Assembly (NCBI GenBank): GCA_020809705.1
Contig: CP085825.1
Location: 6,262,001-6,326,000 of the forward strand
Reading direction: 5' to 3'
Length of the DNA stretch: 64,000 nucleotides
Source: Calonectria ilicicola
Lineage: Eukaryota; Ascomycota; Sordariomycetes; Hypocreales; Nectriaceae
Shown here: piece after piece, positions 46,249 through 57,196 of the stretch
Position numbering within the stretch: the stretch's first letter is position 1
How the letters are laid out: each line of letters starts with the position of its first letter
Made by a program: the position numbers and the translations under genes
The notes under the pieces: generated by a model
Database searches by the model: none
Told to the model about the DNA's origin: nothing
The model's input: the letters and a program-made list of their open reading frames with translations, nothing else

Positions 46249-49200
46249 TTTCCTTGTTCTTTCTAGTTCAGTTTTTTATGTATTTTAGGTGTAACGATAG
46301 CCGTCAAACAGACGTATGGTTGAGCTGGTATTATGGTTAGTCTGCACGAATCAGTGACCGCAACTGTCCCAATCCACTCACTGTCAGGATGAGATGCAGC
46401 GAATGTACTTGACAATAAATGTCAACGAGTGTAAATCTGTTGCGTATTCTGTCAGTCACAATTCCTTTATGGCTTGTGCCAACTGCTCAATCCTTCGCCC
46501 AGGTTCAGCTCAATGGAGCTCCTCTCGCTGATTCTCCCTGTCATCTACAAGAAAACCGCATCACCAATCCTTTGATTCCGCAAGTCCAAGATCGAGAGCT
46601 GGCAACAAGGTAGGCAAAACACCCCGCGACTCACATATAGTTTTTGCGTGGAGCGTATGTGCAGTTTTAAAACACGATAAAGGAGTGACTCGACGAGAAA
46701 TCGTCAGTTGGGATCCAAAAACAGGCGCAAGTCGTCAAAATCAGAGGATTTTCGCGACGGCTTCTTAACGGTCGTGAGACGTAGCGATGAGATTGGTGGA
46801 AGATGGCGTTGAAATTAATCGTATGCCGGCATTTGCTATTCTGCGAGACCACAATGCGGTCCAAAGATCGGCCGAAAAGAATGTGTAGACGAAAACGGCT
46901 CTCGAAAAAAACGCTTAAACGCACTCGGGCGCTGTCGAGAATCGAAACGGACGAGCGACGACGCCTTTAGGGATTGTCGGAGGAGGTGAGGTCGGTGTGG
47001 AGAGGGAATGAGAGGAAGGGGATAGAGGGAGAGGGCTGGAGAAAAGAAGGGACAGCGACAGGGCTACGCCAGAAAGGAAGGAATGAAAGCGAATGGGGAG
47101 ATGCAGGCATGGAAACACGACAGGGACAAGGGGGGAGCGCAGGGAGGGTACGAGGCTAGGAGAAGGGTTAAAAGGAAGAAAAGAGTCTGAGAAAGGGTGT
47201 GAATGTCTTAGTGGGTGTGGGCGAACCAGTGTGCGAGGGGTGCTGGCCACAGTTGCGCAGACAGGCTTGGATTGAGAGGCGCAGACTCGTCAACAATGGA
47301 TGGGCACAAAGTCGACCCCCCTTGGGACCACCTTGGGGCGCTTTGGACCCGGACAGGGGGGCTTGTGATGGACTCACCACCGCGGCGCTGCTTGGCATGG
47401 TACACGCTGTTGGCCAAGCAGATACGAGGGCCGTGGGTGCATACGAACGCCACGCAACGTGTACCCGCGGGAACAGATACAAGTCGCGCGCTATCGAGCG
47501 GCGTCCGGATGGGTCGAATGAGCAACGGGGCAGGGATGATGACCAACACCCCTCCTCTCCACCCCCCCTCATCTTGGGCCAGTTGAGTCAAAGTCGGCGG
47601 ACACCATTCTGCTCGCCGTTGCCGACGCTGTCCGCCTTCAGTCGCCCAGGTTCAGGCACAGGGGACAAACACGGGGCCATCATCCAGCTATACCCACACA
47701 GCAGCGACCCAGCCTAGGCTAGACATTCAGGGACAGAGATGCAAGAGTCGTAATGGTGGGCGAGCAAACAGAGGGTGGGTGACGGAGCGCCTGTGTGGGC
47801 GTGGAAATTACGCACACAGCAGTGGCTAAAGGGGCGAGTCATCTTTGCAGTGATGATGGAGGGCCGAGCGTGCCCTGCCAGGGTATGGCAGGCTCCTTGT
47901 GCCCTTCCATTGGCACGTCACAGGCAGAGTGCCGCGCTGTGCAAGGCTTAATAAACAGTGTACGAGACTGAACATTAAGTTGTGGTTCCAGTCTTACCAC
48001 GCAGCTGCTATTGCCAGCATTTCACTCTTCTCTCGTATCATCCAAGCTTTCGGCCAAGGCACCTGTCCCAGTGCCGTGGAGACAGATAATCATGGTACTA
48101 GGCTGGGGAAGCTGGCAATGTCCTGTTTTGCAGGTTTGGTGCATCCGCGACAGAAGCAATGGGCGAGAGAGTGTGGTAGCGTCAGTTCCCAAACACTGGC
48201 CGTGTCTCTCATCTGCCGGGGCGGGTGGACTGGGTTTTCGCAAGCTTTCTCGTTCCTCTTGTGTGGTTGCAGAGGTTTGTGGGATTTTTGGCCATGTCCA
48301 AGGATGGTGCCAGGGGCAATGCTCGGAATAATCGGTAGGGCCACAGCCTATTGGTTAAATTTCGTGCTTTGGTGCCAGCTAGTCCTTTTAGGGATTGGTG
48401 CGGCAAGCCAAACCAGGGTACTCCATGAGCGCCCTAAAGAGGCTTTCCATCTCACACACCCGCCCAAGACATCTCCCGCTCCTTCAGGGCACTCTCGGGC
48501 AGCTCCAGCTGAGCTACAGGGTCTGGATTGTGCTGTTGGTCGCGAGCGGGGTCGCTGTTGGGTCTTCGCTCGTGTTGGTTGCTTGAAGAGGCGTAATGAG
48601 GGCAGGGCAAGTTTATTTTCCTGTTCAAATTCATCGCAAGATCCATCCGATCCTCTGGTTTCAAACGCCGGCACCTCTCCTGCCCTTTCAGTGGAATCGC
48701 CCACTGCTGATCATCAGTCAGTGACAAAGACAGACAGCATACCTGTCCTGTTAGTCATCCACGCACGACACCACCCAAAGGAGACATAGCCTCCGGATCA
48801 TCAAAAACCTTAGTCGGCGATAGTAGTCGCTTGCTGTCGGCATGAACTGGTGAATTAGTGGTATTTCGCTTCAAGCCATGGTGAGCAGGCAACCCGGCGC
48901 CATGCAACCGCTGCAGACTCACGAGTTCGGGGCGCCATACCCGAATAGTACAGATAATAGAACGCCATCACCCATGGGGGCGCTTGCTTGCCGTCCTGTC
49001 GATGCTGGTCGATCGGTACGTACTAGCGAGGAGCAGAGTCGGATATTGGCCCCGAAGAAGCATGTGGGAGTGGCAGATGGCGCAAGATGGGAACCCTTCG
49101 CAACCGTGGGTAGCACGCGGGCATGTGGCATAAATGCTACATGGCCTTCAGCCGGTGATACTTTTGACATGGCAAATCCCCCGCGTTAGTGCAGGTACCT

Positions 49201-49716
49201 GCGCTTGCGAAGGCGAGTATCGCAGAGAGGCGCCTCTGGGCTCCGTGAGACGTTCTGCCGGCTGGCATAACCTTGGATGCGCTGCCCATCCTAGGTTCCA
49301 CTTGGACGCCAACCGAGGAACCACCCCGCGGGCATCGCGCCGCAAACCAGGAACAGATGTGGCAGCGAATAGAAGCTCGGCAGGGAATCCTTAGCTCGTC
49401 TCGAAGCGTGACTGGGGCTCGTGCCTTTAATTATCAAAGCCACTAGTGCCCTGGTTCCCCGGTAGGAAGCGGCGCAACGTTGTCAGGCTGTCTGTGAGAG
49501 AGTGAGTCCGTCCCACTCAGACATCGGCAGGATGCAGCGCAGCACGTGTAGTAGACGAAAATCACACCCTGGTGGAAAATATCGCTCTTATCCGACTTGC
49601 AGATGCTAGGTTCCTTGTCTGAGATTAACATCATTTCGTCCCAAGCCCAAATGGCGGGCTGACAGCAGATGTGACAAGCAAGGCAACGGCGCCTGAGGCA
49701 TCCATAGGCATGCTTG

Positions 49717-49752
<36 letters not shown>

Positions 49753-52700
49753 CATTTACCATCTAGCCAAAACTAAGGCGCATCAACTTTCAGGGAAAGG
49801 ATGTTCATGGCCATCACCGGGAGGTCCCAGTCGGGTCTGGTTCCGATGTTGCGACGTGTGGCTGTGCACTTGACGGCAACCAAGACACCCACTCTGAGCA
49901 AAAAAGCCACGAACCAGAGACACATTCCTCACCTGCGTCAAGCACAGCAACCCATCGGCAATAAGAGTGCAGCTAATACTACCATCCATCTCTCAGCTCA
50001 CCACATGCGCACATACCATATGAACATACGAATGCGCCTACATACGGGTGTACAGACGGATACGCTCCACACATGTCGCTCACCACGACATTGCGTCTGC
50101 GAATGAGACCCGAGCAGCGAATTCCACGACTCCACGTGGATGCGCCGAGATCTAATCGCTGGGTCTCAGTGGCTACAGGCTTTTTTTCCCCTCTCCCGTT
50201 GGTGGCTCACGTCCCGACATTGCGCGTCCCATCAAGCCATCGCGTCGTAATGAACGTCGTGTTATGTTTTGCTGACATCGCTGTCTTCACATCATTATTA
50301 CCAATTCTTGTTTTTCTTCGTCGTAAAATTCCTGATGATTATCTAGCTACTGTAGCTTTGTGCTACCAACTGCAGATCGAGCTGACCTCGTCTCCCGATG
50401 AAAGACATTAAACTTTGGTGCCTGGCCATCATCCTTGTTCGTATTTTTTTAAAGCCCGCAGAAGCCGACTTGGCTGATCCTTTATTTTTTATTTTTTTTT
50501 TTTAACACAATCCGAAGGACGTCGTCAGCCTCTCACTCACTTGCAACGGAAATCCAAGATGGTATCCATGTCCAGGGCAAATGCTAAAAACCAAAGTTCC
50601 AATGTTCCCGATGGGTTGTCTCTCCCCCGTCTCATCTCATCTCGTCGTGTCTCAGCCCGCCTTGCCCATACTTGTACTCGAAGGGGGGAATCTCTTGTCT
50701 CTTGTCTCTCAAAATCAACGCCAACACCAACACCAACGCCAGCTGCAGCCATGCTTCTCACTAATGTACGATGTAATTACAGCTGTCATCAATAAGCCCA
50801 AAAAGCTCCGCAAATTGCGGCATGGTAGCTATTTCCCGAGAGCAACAGGCACGGTGAGTGAAATGTTTCCTCGGGCTGTTTAACATGTCCGCACCCCTAG
50901 CCTGGATCTTTCGTCCACCGTCATGAATGTGCGTTTCGTCCCTTCTACTTCTATACATAGACACGACGATCGCATCAAATCCGGTGCCCACCGTCAACTA
51001 GGATTTTGACACCTCGGTGTTGTGGAATGACCATGCTGGCACCCACCCCCGTCGTACTCTTGTCTCCCACATTCCAATGCCATGTCCATCTGTCTGGGTA
51101 TGTACAGTGCCGGCTCACCTGAAGCATCCAGAACCCACCCTGCGCACACAAATTGGGCGGGAAACGGGCTTCTCACTAGCGCCTTGGCCAGCTGCTGGCT
51201 TGCCCGCCGCGCACGAGACGGGCGATGCTCAGAAGGATGCCAATTTTGAACATTCGTAGCCCAAATTGGACCACCGACTGGCCATATGGCCCTGTAGCTT
51301 CAGCGGATTCCATCAACTATGGCCCCTTATGTTCCTTCGATCCATGGCTTCCACCGTTGGACTGGGCCACGATCGGCCAAGACAGGCCTGCTTCCTCCCC
51401 AAAGCGACCTCCCCAAAGCGACCTTCCGCCCTGCGGCGCATTCTTTCTAATCAGAAGGAAAATGATCCGGTGGTCACATCACATTACAACTCCATCTCCT
51501 TAACTCCCGCTGCAGATTTTTCTCCTAAATGGTAGATAAACCCCTGTGCTCCCGTCCCGTTGTGGCATCGGGCCTCATCGGCCGTCGCCCAGAGAGGATA
51601 GTGGCCGCCACACCTGTTTTTCCTCTCCACCAAAACACACAAAGTGTCGCCGCTACTCCAGTCTACCACCGTAGGCCGGCTCTGATCCAGGCCATTCTGT
51701 CAGTAGTCTAGAAAAGAGATTCACATGAGCGCTAAAACATGCTCTCGTTTGTTCCCTCGCGGAGCATTTACCCCTCGGCCCGGGCAGGTCGCGTTGATGG
51801 CTCCCGGCCGCGTCAAGGGCTTTTCGTTTGTAGCTTTGACTCTCCCTGAGACAAAAAGAAGACGGGCTGGTTTGCCCCTCTTCTAGCCTCAAAGTTCCTA
51901 GTTTCGTGGTAAGGGAGGCAAATAGTACACGCGCGACGTTCTGAGACAGTTTGCCATCGTCTTGCGTCTCGCCTGAGCCACCTCCATCCCTCCTTCGTAG
52001 CGAGTCAGGTGTTCAGATCCCAGCCGCCAACTGAGTCACTGAGGTTCACCGCGTGTCTCGCAGCCTCCCGATGCATCGAATGGTCTTATTGTAAGACATG
52101 TCTTGTCTCTTAAAGAATTTCCAGGGTCGGACCCGGAGGTTCCGTGTTGAATTTCCAGGAGAATGCGACAACGTTGCACAGTTACAGCTGCATTGTGACA
52201 ATTGTTATTGATACATTTTGTGAGTCCAGCCAGCACTTAATGCATGTATTCATCTCCCTTGTAAACAAGTCAAATCACTGCCTTATCAACCCAATACTAT
52301 TCATTGTTCAGCTTCAAAAGATCAAGTGGGCACGATCTTATGAAGCCACCCGCTCCAATGCATTAAAACTGCAGTAGTTGTGGTTGCTCGGATTCAACAA
52401 GTCTTTAGTGAAACTATACCACAATTCGGTGAAATTATGTATCAAATCTACAAAGACTTGGGTATTTGCATTTCAATCTGCCGGTTCCTGGCTTAGACAG
52501 CAGTTATTTTCATCCCCATCGGGGATATACCACGTGGGTTTGCTGGAATCCAGCCTGCCGCCGAGTAAGACTGATGTCATTTATCTTTCTCCTCTTCATG
52601 GCTCGAGCCAACTTTTCACGTTTCATGAACGGGGGGATGGAATTTGAGGGATGAAAAGTGCCCTAGCTCGATAATATGCAGTCGTTGGAATGTGATGTGG

Positions 52701-54979
52701 TGTTGTTAGCCGTCAGCATCGTGGCTATGACGTCTCTGATTGATAGCGCCCAGCATCTTTTCACGTGGAAGAACATGGTGTCTTTCGACAGTGTTACAAA
52801 GAGAACCCAGCGGTTTCAAATGTCTGTCGTCCTGCCTGTGACCCTTCTATGGACAGAGTACAGATATTTCCTTTTCATTCCATGGAATCGATCCTGTAAC
52901 CGTCCGAAAGCCCATGTGACGTTCTTCCAGGAATGCGAGTTTCATTCTTTAGAGGATACCAGACATTTGGAATTGAAATATTCTATTTCTGTTACCAGTT
53001 CCCGGATTTCTCCTAGTGCATGAAGTCCGATAGTTGAGTGCTTTGGAGGCACTGGCCATGAGCAGGTCTTTAGTCTAGTGCAGAGTCTCTCACTCCCATA
53101 CCTCTCATTCTCCGTGATATTCAGAGTTTCTCTTGATGGCCTATCCTCTTTTTTCTCGTGCTTTTCTTTCTAATTTTTTATGATGAAGATGGAGCTCCCT
53201 AGTATATTGCAAAAACAAATGAGTCCATTGGTAGGTGCAGGTATTACTTCGCAAGAGGAATGACGAGAACCAAACATGCAACATTTATCACGATGGAGAT
53301 CATTTCTTTGATATCATGGATACTCTTTTGTCGCCCTATTTCGTATCGTGTATGCCTGTGCCTATTTTGAAGGCGATGGCAGGCTCGACTTGATCCAGTG
53401 AGCAGCTTTCAATATAATCGTACAATGCACCGATTGAAAGATTGTCCCTATATGACTTGTTCACCTTGGACATCGCAAAATCCAGGTACTACGAGTATTA
53501 AGTTGGTGATTAAAATGAATGAATAAAATAAAATATAAAAATTAATGGATTTATTTGTTTTATCTGTATACTGGTTGCTTGTTTAGCGGACAGCCAAGGG
53601 ATGGCAGGAAATGGTAGAGCGGAACAATATTGTAGAGATTGCAATATACCTACTTCCACAATGATTAGTATCGTTGGTGATCGTGCCAGTATCATATTAT
53701 AAAACTCAGAGGTGAGACATGCAAGCATTTACTTTTGGTTTTATTTTGCTCGAATTCATCCAGATGAGTGAGTTATTGGAGCGGAGCTATAGGGTAGTGT
53801 TGACTCTCAACTGTTCACGGAACTCTCGCCTAGGCGGAGCTCATTGGTCGAGAGATGAGTTATCTATTGAGCAACTGTGCCGGATTTCTTGGTATTATGT
53901 GGAAGTAACGAGTTAAGTATTTTATGTTTGCTTGTCCGGATTGAACTTACGGTGTTTTCATGTACTCTGATACGCCGAAAACTTCAGAATATCAACGACC
54001 TTACTTGGATGAGCAATATCACGGAAGCCATGATATTTGAAAATGACCCCGTCTACATGAAGGCTCAGACAATGGCGCAATATCTCAATAATTGACAAAA
54101 CAGCCCAGATACTGCCTCGCTAGCTAAGGGGATTACGTTAATGGACATTGGTTTGGGGAAGGACGTGAGGTTGAAAGGACTACCGTCTTCGCCAGTGTAT
54201 GGGTGATGATCCTATTGCATTGGAAGAACATGGGCTGGGAAAGTGTGATTTTGTCGAAATTTAGAATCGCACCATGTGTGGATTCATAGCTGAAGTGGTC
54301 TGATCCGATATATTGGTGATGATAAGCTGATTGATCTGATTGACACTTATGATCAATAGAGGACAGGGTGATCCCGAATAGAAGAGGCCTAAAAAGAGGA
54401 CTCGGAAACCCAAAATAGATAAACCTCACTACCTGGTATATATTTTCTTATGCATGATCCTGCTCTGTCAAGACGCACGTGGGCCGGAGCGCTGCAGGGT
54501 AGTTGTGGAACTCAAATGTGCTTGATCTCCAACTAATTACTTGACACGAGATTGAAGATGGGGCCGCAAACAGTGGCATTCAGATACGGGAAGCAAAATA
54601 AGAACAACAAAAGGAACCATATGTACCCATATATTATTCCTTTTATGTACAACTAAATACAGCGGGCAAATAGTCCCAAGGATGAATTCGGACATGTGCG
54701 GGGAGATCCACCACCCACCTCGGAGCCGGCGACAGCCGGCCCCGCCACTTTTGAACGCACCTGGATGGAACCACTTACTCCACACTCGCTCGCCCGAGCT
54801 CATCAGGCTACTGTGTTTGGGCGCTCGCTATTGGCTAGAACTGACCCATGCCTCTGACAGCCTCGCCTGACACAGCGGGCGCGCGGTCCGTTTGGAACGT
54901 GGGATGGGTTTCTGATAGAAATCATGAATCCTCATCCTACACTACACCGGAGGATTATCCTCCATTACACTCCCTCAAC
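46249..54979. other. 8.7 kb divergent intergenic region (MSB2 / ERV2)
   Basis: No gene could be supported although many open frames occur in the G/C-rich part (about 46900-51900), the longest at 47899-48789 (296 codons); none has recognisable domains or the codon preference of real genes here. The part from about 52100 to 54650 is more A/T-rich with frequent stops. It contains the CAT microsatellite, a GCAGGTACCTGC palindrome (49191-49202) and an A/T-rich stretch near 50486-50505. It must hold the promoters of two divergent genes. Confidence 0.45.
49718..49750 (+). repeat. (CAT)11 microsatellite
   Basis: Eleven uninterrupted CAT units in the MSB2/ERV2 intergenic region. Confidence 0.95.
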
Positions 54980-55717
54980 ATGGCGCGTCGACAGCATCTT
55001 ACCCTGACATTTGTGCTGGTCCTTGTGGCCTTTTGCACACTCTCATACCTCTTTTCTGGCCCGTCGAGGTCTGTTATGCCCGAGTTTCAGAAGGATGGAG
55101 TGACCGATCGCGAACAACACCCCCTGAAAGAGGAGGGCCAGAAAGCCGACTTCGCCGTCGATATCAACAACATCCCAGATGGCCTCCTTGACGGAGAGTC
55201 CATTGCACCAAAGTTGGAAAATGCTACTCTGAAGTAGGTTTGCTGAAGCACTTCAATAATCCATAGCTAACACCTCTCGCGTAGGGCCGAACTTGGTCAT
55301 GCCACGTGGAAGTTTCTTCACACCATGATGGCTCGTTTCCCCGATAACCCGTCCAAAGAAGATCGCCAGACTCTTGACACATTTATGCATCTTTTCGGTC
55401 GCCTATACCCCTGCGGCCAATGCGCCAAGCACTTTCGCGGATTGCTGGCCCAGTACCCGCCCCAGACGAGCAGCCGCAATGCTGCTGCGGGATGGCTTTG
55501 CTACATGCACAACCTCGTCAACGAGCGAGTTCACAAGCCCGTATTTGATTGTAGCAAAATTGGCGACTTTTATGATTGTGGCTGTGGTGACGACAAGAAG
55601 AAGGAGGGCGCTGAAGGGACAGATGCAAGCAAGACGACGAGTGGAAGCGAAGAGCCCAAGAAGGAGGTCGAAAGTGCGCAGACGGAAGGACCCGATCAGC
55701 AGCTTCACAAGCACTGA
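54980..55717 (+). CDS. ERV2: ER FAD-linked sulfhydryl oxidase (Erv2 type)
   Basis: Two exons, 54980-55233 and 55285-55717, give 228 aa. The intron has donor GTAGGT and an AGCTAACACC branch sequence. A signal-anchor is at about 8-26 (LTLTFVLVLVAFCTLSYLF). The Erv/ALR domain begins near residue 87 (LGHATWKFLHTM). The redox-active CGQC is C128/C131, and the structural pair C157 and C174 has the CX16C spacing of the family. A CGC motif (C183, C185) matches the shuttle disulfide of yeast Erv2. FAD-binding HxxxN..V is seen in CYMHNLVNERVHKP. A Lys/Glu-rich tail follows. The enzyme makes disulfides for protein folding in the ER lumen. No HDEL; retention is presumably by the anchor. Confidence 0.94.
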
Positions 55718-56226
55718 GCAGCTATGCATGATTGATTGTTCAAATCACGAACTGTAGGCGCTTTTGTAGGAAGTTTATATGGCTTTGGCGGGACCAGGCC
55801 GCTTGATCGCCTTTACGGAAATTGAAACAAGCTGTTCCGTTCTGTATTTCATGTAGTTTGTCGTGTTTCCAACACCACCACCTAGGTGACATTATTCGAA
55901 TTTAATGGAGAATCAAGGCATAAAATTTCCACGAGTACAAAATTGAAAAAAAAAGAAGAAACCCTCAGTCAAATCCAACGTTGGTTTAATGGACTGCCGC
56001 AGTCATGATATGGTTTCTCTCTGCTCCAAAACACGTGACAAGACACGTGATCACACCAGAGGATCGGGCGCGGCTGCGCGTTCAGAGCTGCCTTGAGCTT
56101 AACATGAGCTCAAGCTTCCCCCCATGCAACGAGCGACGACGACAAACCACCACACAACCTTCATCTCAAGTCTTTGATTAATCTCATTCGAAAAACCCTA
56201 TTATACGCAATTTACGAACTATCACC
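55718..56226. promoter_or_regulatory. PRE3 promoter region
   Basis: 509 bases between ERV2 and PRE3 on the same strand. It contains an A-rich tract near 55940-55960 and a pair of CACGTG boxes listed separately. The yeast proteasome element GGTGGCAAA was not seen here. Confidence 0.5.
56032..56049. promoter_or_regulatory. two CACGTG E-boxes 12 bp apart
   Basis: CACGTGA occurs at 56032-56038 and 56044-56050, starts 12 bp apart (about one helical turn), roughly 180 bp upstream of the PRE3 ATG. CACGTG is the core site of bHLH factors such as Cbf1. A regulatory role is inferred from position and spacing. Confidence 0.5.
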
Positions 56227-57196
56227 ATGGAATTTGGCAACGCTGGAGTATTGAACGAGGGTGAGTGGAGGAGCTTTGGATACCTGGCATCGTGATGGTA
56301 TGGGAGCTTACGAAATGCCATTAGATGGAATCCATGTTGACATGGACCGGTTGAAGAAGGGCGAGGTCAAGTAAGCATCCGTACTTTTCGCCCCTATCGT
56401 TAAATCGTGCTAATGATCGATCAGCCTGGGTACCTCGATGTATGTATCCCTCATCTCGATGACGACACAGTCTAACCTGTCCGCAGTATGGCAGTTACTT
56501 TCAAGGATGGAGTTATCCTTGGTATGAATACCTCCTGCCAGGAAAAAAGCCCGATAACTAATATCTTATGCAGGTGCCGATTCACGAACGACGACCGGAT
56601 CCTACATTGCGAATCGAGTGACGGACAAGTTGACCCGAGTACACGACACCATTTGGTGCTGCCGATCTGGCTCCGCAGCCGATACGCAGGCTGTGGCAGA
56701 CATTGTCCAATATCAGCTTGGTCTGTTTGCCATGCAGAATGGAAAGCCCCCCATGACACAAACCGCTGCCTCCATCTTTCAGGAGATTTGCTACGCCAAC
56801 AAGGATCGTCTGTCGTATGTTCCCAATACCTAACCCCGCCGCATACAAAGAGTACATATATTGACAAGTTGACCTAGTGCTGGATTGATTATTGCTGGAT
56901 GGGATGAGCGATTCGGTGGCCAGGTCTACTCAATCCCCCTGGGTGGTTCCCTTCACAAGCAAGCGTACGCCATCGGAGGTTCAGGTTCGACCTACATCTA
57001 CGGTTACTGTGATGCCAACTGGAGAGAGGGAATGGAGAAGGATGATGCAGTTTCTTTCGTCAAGGGAGCATTGAGGGAGGCCATCAAATGGGATGGAAGC
57101 TCGGGTGGTGTTATTCGTATGGTGGTGCTCACCAAGGATGGTGCTGATCGTCACCTCTATCTCCCCGACACGGATTACGCTGTGCGGCACGAGTAA
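56227..57196 (+). CDS. PRE3: 20S proteasome subunit beta-1 (caspase-like activity)
   Basis: Six exons, 56227-56260, 56325-56370, 56425-56439, 56487-56521, 56574-56814 and 56878-57196, encode 229 aa. Introns are 47-64 nt with GTATGT/GTGAGT-type donors. The propeptide is removed before Thr30 (LG|TSIMAV), giving the N-terminal nucleophile Thr1. Asp46 and Lys62 correspond to Asp17 and Lys33, and Arg74 to Arg45 that favours acidic residues at P1. Family segments [36 protein letters not shown] and [15 protein letters not shown] are all present. Exon 3 is only 15 nt and carries the Thr1 codon. The product acts in the proteasome core in cytosol and nucleus. Confidence 0.96.

Noticed and set aside
47899..48789. 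296-codon plus-strand frame in the MSB2/ERV2 intergenic region
   Set aside because: No domain, mixed Cys/Trp/His-rich composition, codon use unlike real genes here, and many similar accidental frames nearby on both strands.
52100..54650. RIP-inactivated transposon
   Set aside because: A/T-rich with many stops, but no terminal repeats or transposase-like fragments were seen, and CpG is still present; dinucleotide indices could not be calculated.
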